From: Chloranthus sessilifolius
Lineage: Eukaryota; Streptophyta; Magnoliopsida; Chloranthales; Chloranthaceae
Assembly (NCBI GenBank): GCA_021018995.1
Contig: CM037598.1
Coordinates: 67,536,671-67,600,670 of the forward strand
Length of the DNA: 64,000 nucleotides
Direction: 5' to 3'
In this document: one piece after another, positions 56,783 to 64,000 of the stretch
Position numbering within the stretch: the first letter of the stretch is position 1
How the letters are laid out: the number at the start of each line of letters is the position of its first letter
Translations under genes and position numbers: made by a program
The notes under the pieces: generated by a model
Databases searched by the model: none
What the model saw: the letters and a program-made list of their open reading frames with translations, nothing else
What the model was told of the DNA's origin: nothing

Positions 56783-58607
56783 GTACCCTTTTTATGCATC
56801 GGGGGAGCGATGTAAGCAAAACCGAAGCGCGAGTGTTGATAGACCACAGGTCTACATTCTTTGTTACTCCATTGTTCGCTGAGAAGTTGGGAATCATTCC
56901 CAAGGCCCTTGATTTCATCTTGGCAGTGTCAATTCCTACGGGCAACTCTGTGAGCACCGATACCATGTGTCAATCAGTGATTGTGAAGACCGAAGACCAT
57001 GAGACAGTGGCTGATTTGACCATTTTGAGCATGGAAGGGTTCGACGTGATACTAGGGATGGATTGGTTATGTACTTACCATGCGAGCGTGGATTGTCTTC
57101 GAAAGATTGTAACATTACGCCTTGAGCGGAAAATCTTTTCGATTTTTGAGTCAAATCTTGTGTGATACCGTTTATCTCTGCCATTCGAGCAGACCGTATG
57201 ATGAGGAACGGGTGTTATGGTTATCTGGCCTACTTGCAAGATCATAAGGAGGGGAAGAAAAATATTACAGATATTACGATTGCTTGCGAGTATTCAGATG
57301 TTTTTCCTGAAGATCTACCTGGATTACCACCTGACAGGGAGATTGAGTTTGCGATTGAGTTAGTCCGTCTTGAACCGATCAAAACTCCGTGTCGAATGGC
57401 GCTGCGAAATTGAAAGAGTTGAAGGAGCCAGAACTACTAGATAAGGGCTTTATTAGACCGAGTGTGTCACCACAGGGAGCACCGGTTCTATTTGTAAAGA
57501 AGAAAGACGGTTCAATGCGGCTTTGCATCGATTACCGCCAGCTAAATAAGTTGACAATTAAGAACTGTTATCCACTTCCAAGAATTGATGATCTGTTCGA
57601 TCAGTTACAAGGAGCAAGGTTCTTCTCGAAGATCGACTTGAGGTCAGGCTACCATCAGTAGAAAGTTAAGTCTGAAGACATTGAGGAAGATGCCGTAACC
57701 GATATGGGCACTACGAGTTCTTGGTCATGCCATTTGGGTTGATAAACGCACCCGCGTCATTTATGGACTTGATGAACCGGATATTCAAGTCACATTTGGA
57801 CAAGTCTGTAGTAGTTTTTGTAGATGACATCCTCATCTATTCAAAAACGTGAGAAGAACATGAGCAACATCTGCGAGTGGCTCTACAAACCCTTAGAGAC
57901 CATCAGTTATATGCAAAACTTAGTAAGTGTGAGTTTTGGCTTGAGCAGGTCAGTTTCCTAGGCCATGTTATCTTTGAGACCAGTATTACTAACCAGAATG
58001 AGAGAGTCATTGCTTATGGGTCTAGACAGCTAAAAGACCATGAGAAGAATTACCCGACGCATGATCTTGAGTTGGCAGCAGTGATTTTTGCTCTGAAGAT
58101 CTGGAGGCATTACCTTTATGGGGAGACCTTCGATATATTTATCGATCATAAGAGCCTCAAGTATCTCTTCTCACAAAAGGAGTTGAATATGAGACATCGT
58201 CGATGGATGGAGTTCTTGAAAGATTATGATTGTACCATCCAGTACCACCCCGGGAAAGCAAACGTAGTGGCAGAGGCGTTAAGTCGGAAGTTCTCTGCTC
58301 AGTTATCACATCTCACCGCAAGGGTGCGAAGATGGCATCTATTGGAAGATATGGCTCTAAGTAGCATGAGATTTGACGTAAAAGGTTCAGGTGCGTTAAT
58401 GGCTACACTGGTGATTCGTTCCACCCTCTATGAGAACATTCACAGACTTCAGATGACGGATTATGAACTTATGGCTATCAGACGGGATGTGATTGGGGGA
58501 AGCAAAATTGATTTTTCTATCAAAGATGATGACACTTTGTTGTTTAGAAACCGGGTATGCGTACCAACTATCTTGAGCTTGGGACACTATTTTGGAAGAG
58601 GCTCATA
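56783..58607 (+). pseudogene. pol: Protease, reverse transcriptase and RNase H part of G copy 2
   Basis: The protease active site DPGS of copy 1 reads DHRS here, so this copy is inactive. RT is split by a frameshift at about 57370-57410, TAG at 57659 and a scrambled stretch at 57680-57705; [14 protein letters not shown] and [10 protein letters not shown] are present. The same ~100-residue gap as in copy 1 joins [10 protein letters not shown] to [13 protein letters not shown] (about 57985). RNase H continues intact with [20 protein letters not shown] to the linker. Confidence 0.9.
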
Positions 58608-59842
58608 AGTCTATGTACGCTATTCACCCTGGCAGTACCAAGATGTACCAAGACTTAAAGAAAAGCTTTTGGTAGAGAGGTTTAAAGAAAGATGTCGCTG
58701 TGTATGTCTCGAGATGTCTTGTGTGTCAGCAAGTAAAGGTGGATCATCGAAATCCGGATCGTTGCAACCACTACCGACACTGGAAATGTGAGGCTATTTC
58801 TATGGACTTTATTTTGGGATTGCTAAGAACATTAAGAAAATACAATGCCATCTGGGTCATTGTGGATCGATTGACTAAGTCCGCACACTTCCTTCCTTAT
58901 AATACGTCGTATACCGCCAACAAGCTCGTAGAATTATACATCAAGGAGATAGTTAGGCTGCATGGTATACCGGTCAGTATTGTATCCGATAGAGACCCGA
59001 TGTACACATCTCAATTTTGGCAATGATTTCAAGAAGGAATGGGCTCTAGGCTCGATTATAGTACAGCATTCCATCCTCAGACCGATGGGCAGACTGAGAG
59101 GGTGAATCAGATTATAGAAGATATGTTACGTGCTTGCATGTTGGATTTTCAGGGGTCATGGGACCAACATTTACCGCTGATCGAGTTCGCCTACAATAAC
59201 AGTTACCAGGCTAGCATCGGCATGGCACCCTACGAAGCTTTATATGGACGACGGTGCAGGTCTCCGCTTAATTGGGAAGAAGTGGGTGAGAAACTCATTT
59301 TAGGTCCCGAGATCGTGGAGAATACAACCGAGACAGTTCGGTTAATCCGTGAGAGACTACGCATTGCTCAAAGTCGTCAGAAGAGCTACGCTGATCTGAA
59401 AAGAAACCATGTTGAGTTTAAGGTGGGAGATAACGTATTTGTCAAAATCTCTCCTACAAAAGGCGTGATGCGTTTTGGGAAGCGTGGGAAGCTGAGTCCG
59501 CGCTATGTTGGACCTTTCGAGGTATTGGGCCGAGTCGGCGAGGTTGCCTATCGAGTAGCCTTGCCACCGCAGCTATCGGAAATGCACAACGTGTTTCATG
59601 TGTCCATGTTACGAAGATATGTTAAGGACCCGACTCACGTATTGGACTACCAGCCCATTGAGCTCCAAGAAGACCTATCCTTGGTTGAGGAACCGATACG
59701 AATCTTGGATCGTAAAGAACAAATCTTACGGACAAAGAACATTCCCTTAGTACTCGTGAAGTGGCGGAACCATTCTTCAGAGGAAGCCACATGGGAGCGT
59801 GAAGCGGAGATTCGCGAGCAATTTCCACAACTTTTCGAGTGA
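58608..59842 (+). pseudogene. Integrase with chromodomain-like C-terminus of G copy 2
   Basis: The better-preserved integrase: [19 protein letters not shown] and CLVCQQVK (zinc-binding part), SMDFILGLL (first catalytic Asp), [13 protein letters not shown] (second Asp), FHPQTDGQTERVNQIIEDML (catalytic Glu). One frameshift at about 59025 separates the second Asp from the Glu. The C-terminal frame 59039-59842 is open for 267 codons and ends with LVLVKWRNHSSEEATWE and EQFPQLFE, a chromodomain-like tail that in chromoviruses directs insertion to marked chromatin. Confidence 0.92.
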
Positions 59843-60468
59843 AGGTATATTGTAAACTATAGTTATGTAAGAAAACCATACGTACCTTTAAATTCTTGAA
59901 TTTGCTTCAAAAAAAAAAAAAAAAGGAGAATTTCTTCAAATTCTTCAATGTTAAATTGGTTCATAACATCGATGCTTTACATATATATCTATAACGATCA
60001 CACAATAAAATCTTAAATGTCATATTTATTCATTCTCGGTTAGAACCGTATGTCTGTTGGAACCCGTGTCATCAGTTAGAATATGTTACCAGGCACGTGA
60101 TCATGCTTTTGAATAAGTGTTCGATTCTGACATCTGAAATTTCTGCTCAAATAATTACCAAAAGGGTGAGGTAGGTGTGTGTGCTAGGTTTGTGTCATGG
60201 TGAAGTATATTTCCAGGCACGTGACACTTGGGAAGGTATGCATCCATGTACGGATGCAATCCTCTATGGCAGTATGGGATGCCACACGCAGTACATCCAG
60301 GTTACTACGGATCCCGACCCTTGAAAGCGTGCTTGGTGAAGCCTACCGCATCGCGACCAAAGTTCTTTGACTTTAGACTGTTTCGATGTTGCTTTATACT
60401 GGTGTTAGGATAAGGACTTACTGCAGTTCGGTTTAGCTATCTGTATATTTTCGAGGACGAAAATTCCT
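59843..60468 (+). other. 3' non-coding part of internal region 2 of G
   Basis: Equivalent to 52325-52948; A-run, CAGGCACGTGA repeats, no gene. Confidence 0.6.
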
Positions 60469-60481
60469 AAGGAGGGTAGAA
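60469..60481 (+). other. Polypurine tract before LTR 3 of G
   Basis: AAGGAGGGTAGAA, all purine except one T, directly before TGTAAAG. Confidence 0.85.
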
Positions 60482-62728
60482 TGTAAAGACCCGTATTTTG
60501 AACCCGAGTTAGACTGACCCTGTGTGTGTATTCGGCTCGGCAACCGACGTCACCATTTGTTTTGGATTTTTATCTAGATGTGATTGTGCGGACAGATTTT
60601 AATTTAGAGCCCATTTGGACCCTCGTGCGAAAGTTGTGCATCGACCTCGGTGTAGCCGCTCAACACCGGACTTGAGTTTTAAAATTAGAAGTGTATAATA
60701 CATAAGATGTGTGTGTGTTTTACTTTGTGAGCAATCCTATTATAAGAAGGAATTGCATTCCCGTATTATACTAGGTTTTGTTAAGAGAGGATAGTTACCC
60801 AACCGTGTGAAACTCCTTCTTCTCTCTTCTTCAATCATCGTAGGAGATCGGTTTAGAAAACCTCCTTCTCTAGAACCCTCTTTGTTGAAAACACTTAAAC
60901 CTTAGAAAGAACTTGAATCAACCTTGGATTCGTAGTTGGCTATTGGGAGAGGTTGAGATCATTGGGGGCGTGTTGGAGTTGTCTCTGTGAACTCGTGGGA
61001 TCGATCGCGGCGCGAATCGTTGAGGAAACCCGTCGGTTTTTATCATCGCTCGAGCAAGGTATCACCGAACTCCGACATTGCCTTAGTATTTTAGTCATAA
61101 CTTTTTATTCTGAACTCTGATTAAGACGATTCATTTTGCGTTGGAAAGCTAATAGAAAAATCTACAGCTTTTATGTTTTGACCAACTCATGAATCAATCT
61201 TCTTTATGGTTAAAAAAATATGAGAATGTTACATCAAATCGCTCGAGCGAGCTATTATCATCGCTCGAGCAAGGTATCACCGAACTCCGGCATTGCCTTA
61301 GTATTTTAGTCATAACCTTTTATCTCGAACTCCGATTGAGACGATTCTTTTTGCGTTAGAAACCTAATATCAAAATCTACAACTTTCATGTTTTGACCAA
61401 CACATGAATCAATCGTCTTGATAGTCAAAAAAATATGAGAATGTTACGTCAAATTCTAGGATTGGCGCAACTTGCCTGTTTTGACTTGTTTTTGAGGAAA
61501 CGCTTAAATAGGTCTATATTATTAGTAATTAGAGTTTATCTTAATGCATGAACGTATATTGTGATGTAGATTGAGGGCGAGAGGCCATCAATAGGACCTT
61601 GCTTGACTTCGCATAACTCTGAGTTTTAGGTAGGAGAATCTCATCTTTACAGTATTTTATTTTAATTCGCATGGATATTTTGAATTAAAATCTTTGAACT
61701 TGCATATGCCATTGAAATCACATCTGTAAATTGAAATTGATATGAATGACTAAAAATCTAAATCTACCTGAATCCTGAAACCTGAATCTGCTTAAGCTCT
61801 GAAGATCTGAAATCAAGAACCTGAACTATGTATAAGAGACTTCCATCTGATTATATTAGTATCTGCATTTGTTTTATGATTGACCTGAACGACCCCTCAA
61901 AAATTCCTGAACAACTTCCTGGCATAAGTTTCCCTCATTACGCAGGGGCTTGTTGCATCCTGAAAAAGGGTTCATGAATGACGATGGTAGGTAGGGGTTC
62001 CCATCGGCTATATTCCTGCTCTCGAGATATAGTTTACTCGGGAGGTATTTTAAGTTGAGGATTAAGTCATGAATTACTGAACTTTGCATATAGAAGTTAG
62101 AGAAACTAAGACACTGAAACACTGCATCTGTTCTTGAAACTGTTTTCACACATTTAGAAATAAATCTTACATATGATTTCCGCACCTAAATTCAATATAT
62201 TATTTGCTTATATGTTTGACAAGCTATATTCCGATATTTGTTTTGAAACCATGTTAGTTAAAGTAAAATGCCGTAGATGTCTTTCTTCTACTGAGCTTTG
62301 TTGGTTAGCTCACTCCGACTATACGTCACAGGTTCAGGTATTGACGTGGCTATTCAGGGCTGTGAGACTGATCCTAACTACGTGCCTGAGGAAGAGCTTG
62401 AGGTTCCTCCTGAGGAGTTTTTCCCAGTATAGAACTTACTGATTTTCTTATTTGTGGTGAGAGTTAGACTTGAATTTGTGGGCCCATTTTAGTTGGATAC
62501 CATAGTTTTATATTTGACGTATATTTCTGTTATGAGCCATGTTTCGATGATGGTCGGCCATCATCGGTAGTTCTTTACTTTTAATTGCTTCCGCATTTAT
62601 TTTAGCTATGGATATTTATTGCGCTTTACTCTGATATGTGCCCTGTTTGTCCGATTTATCTTTTATTCGATAGGTTGGCGAACCGGCCTTTCCTATACCT
62701 GAGGGATTGGAAAAGTCGGGTCGTCACA
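60482..62728 (+). repeat. LTR 3 of array G
   Basis: TGTAAAGACCCG ... GGGTCGTCACA, followed by AGTTG. It has the CTG/CCTG sites that appear as CG or CC in the other copies, for example 61766-61792, so it is probably the least damaged LTR. Confidence 0.93.
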
Positions 62729-62733
62729 AGTTG
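62729..62733. repeat. Target site duplication AGTTG (right) of the G array
   Basis: Copy of 45429-45433; LTR I continues behind it. Confidence 0.9.
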
Positions 62734-63107
62734 GGTTTGCAATTATCTCTCACTTGGTTATAATCTCAAGTGCAGAGAAGAAGAATCTCTCTCAACCTTG
62801 TGATTCAGACCAGCCTTAGGGCTTATACCTTGCCCACTAGAATGGTCATAGGCTATCCCAGAGGTTATCCTAATCACAGAAGTTGGAGAGAGAATAAGAA
62901 TACCACTGCTTCCACCATGTTTGTAGGGCTACAAGCTCAAGCAACCATGGGTGCATCATACCCTTACTGCTCTATTTGAGAAAACATAAAAAAATAAAAT
63001 ATTAAATGAAGCTTTAAACATGGCATTTCATTGCTAAAAAATAACTTACAATGCGCTGCCCTCAAGGCAACAGTCTATGCAAGAAATCCCAAAACAACGC
63101 TTCATAT

Positions 63108-63120
63108 TTATATAAAACCG
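63108..63120 (-). promoter_or_regulatory. TATA box of LTR I
   Basis: Minus strand TTTTATATAAATA, about 360 bp downstream of the CTCGCG array. Confidence 0.6.
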
Positions 63121-63479
63121 ATTATAGAACTGAAATAGAACCTAGTTGCTACAAAGCTTTAGCGCAGCATTACTGTTGTGCTAAGGAAAGAAGAAAAGGG
63201 AAAAAGAAAAGGGAAACTAAACCCTAATCTTAAAAATCTATTTTGATCCAGCTATTCTGAATGTTTTACAAGAAAGATTACAGCTCTATTTTTACAATCT
63301 AAATAGCCCTTTGTTGCTTTAGCCAATCAAAAATGCGATGCTTGGAGCTATTGTCGTGGCTCATTTATGACCAAGTAGTTGTATTGGGATGTGTGGGACA
63401 ACTAAGCACATTGGGATGTGTGCCCTAAAAGCAGTGAAATACCCAAAATGTCCCTAGATGCTGAAATAGGTTGCTGGAA

Positions 63480-64000
63480 CCCCGTCCGTGCGAGGATGAT
63501 TCTTCAGAAGTTGCATCTTGTGTAGATCTCGCTTAGATCTCACTGTGCTCAAATGTGCACTCGCTAAGTTCAAGTGAAGGACTCGCTAGGCTGAATTGCA
63601 GCTCGCGCAGATCAAATTCAGGGCTCTTTTGCTGCTCGCTAAGCTGAAATGCAGCTCACGGGGATCAATGTGTGCAGCTTTAAGGCTTGTGAGGATCAAC
63701 TCAGTAGCTTTCTGTTGCTTGCTAGGCTTAATACCAGGCTCGCGAGGATCAAATGTGAACCACGCGAGTGGATAAATGTAGCTCGCGGGGATTATTCCTC
63801 AGGTCATTTAACTCGCGAGGATCTCGCTAAGATGAATCGCAGCTTCTCGCGTGGCTGAATCTATGTTTGACGTGCGTGAGATCTGCGTGCGTAGTTTAAA
63901 TGCTTTCGGTTCCCAGCTCACGAGGTTCATTTGAGCCACGCGAGATTTGTAATTCAGCACATTATGTGCTCGCCAGGTTCAAGTGAACCACGTGATACGA
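63480..64000. promoter_or_regulatory. CTCGCGAG-type motif array in LTR I
   Basis: About twenty copies of CTCGCGAG, CTCGCTAAG or CACGCGAG cores with GATCAA or CTGAA neighbours, in 520 bp up to the window edge. Equivalent to the array of LTR A. Confidence 0.75.

Larger units (their letters stand above)
45434..62728 (+). mobile_element. Tandem chromovirus (Ty3/gypsy) array G: LTR-int-LTR-int-LTR
   Basis: Three LTRs of 2243, 2239 and 2247 bp (45434, 52962, 60482) alternate with two internal regions of about 5.3 kb. Each internal region has an initiator-Met-like primer site, gag, protease, RT, RNase H, integrase with chromodomain-like C-terminus and a polypurine tract. Only one pair of 5-bp flanks (AGTTG) brackets the whole. 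Large LTRs plus a C-terminal chromodomain suggest the Tekay/Del group. It disrupts LTR I. Confidence 0.93.
62734..64000 (-). repeat. Athila-family LTR I (minus strand), upper part, runs off the window
   Basis: Minus strand: CTAGCGAG/CTCGCG array (63480-64000), then TATA at 63108-63120, then leader and the CCTCTGGGATAG / GACCATTC.AGTGG words typical of this LTR family (62830-62880). The order equals that of LTR A on the plus strand. Its start is beyond 64000. Short open frames here are not genes. Confidence 0.78.

Overview
This window is plant nuclear DNA, almost certainly from a flowering plant with a repeat-rich genome. I find no intact host gene and no RNA gene. The evidence is Athila-type and chromodomain-bearing Ty3/gypsy retrotransposons, a Ty1/copia element, a CACTA DNA transposon, and intron-containing pieces of two plant genes: a LAMMER/AFC-type kinase and mitochondrial pyruvate dehydrogenase E1 alpha. 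I cannot name the species.

Layout. (1) 1-33 and 19989-20531 are the two halves of one Athila-family LTR. It is split by a 20-kb CACTA element (34-19988) with 13-bp terminal inverted repeats, subterminal AATAAGAC/GACGGTC repeats and a 3-bp TGT target duplication. (2) The CACTA element carries no recognisable transposase. It holds a broken LAMMER kinase fragment (2833-3281) and two adjacent exons of PDH E1 alpha (18984-19241), both with introns. (3) An Athila-type retrotransposon, A (3920-17532, target duplication CCAAC), sits inside the CACTA. A second Athila-type element, B (from 10675), sits inside A. A deletion through a 9-bp microhomology removed the end of B and most of A's 3' LTR. (4) 20590-21545 is another Athila-type LTR piece, followed by about 3.8 kb without a recognisable gene that contains a fold-back hairpin. 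(5) 25323-35138 is a decayed minus-strand Ty1/copia element with two LTRs, a primer binding site and a polypurine tract; it is itself invaded by another LTR (from 30757). (6) 35524-44630 holds minus-strand LTR pieces, an AT-rich minus-strand element tail, and a clean 2420-bp solo LTR (41628-44047, target duplication GAAGG). (7) 44631-64000 is a minus-strand Athila LTR split by a tandem chromovirus array LTR-internal-LTR-internal-LTR (45434-62728), flanked once by AGTTG.

Three themes deserve attention. First, the gypsy LTRs carry local arrays of short CG-containing palindromes. The palindrome differs between families while the placement is similar within Athila-type LTRs (array, then TATA box). 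Second, the middle LTR of the tandem array looks like a recombinant of the outer two, as expected from unequal crossover. Third, most frame breaks in the array fall on CAG/CTG (CHG) sites, which could be real decay or uncorrected sequencing error at methylated sites; this must be settled before calling those copies dead.

Nothing here looks like a working gene set. The biology is of transposons nesting, capturing gene pieces, losing parts and controlling transcription through their LTRs.
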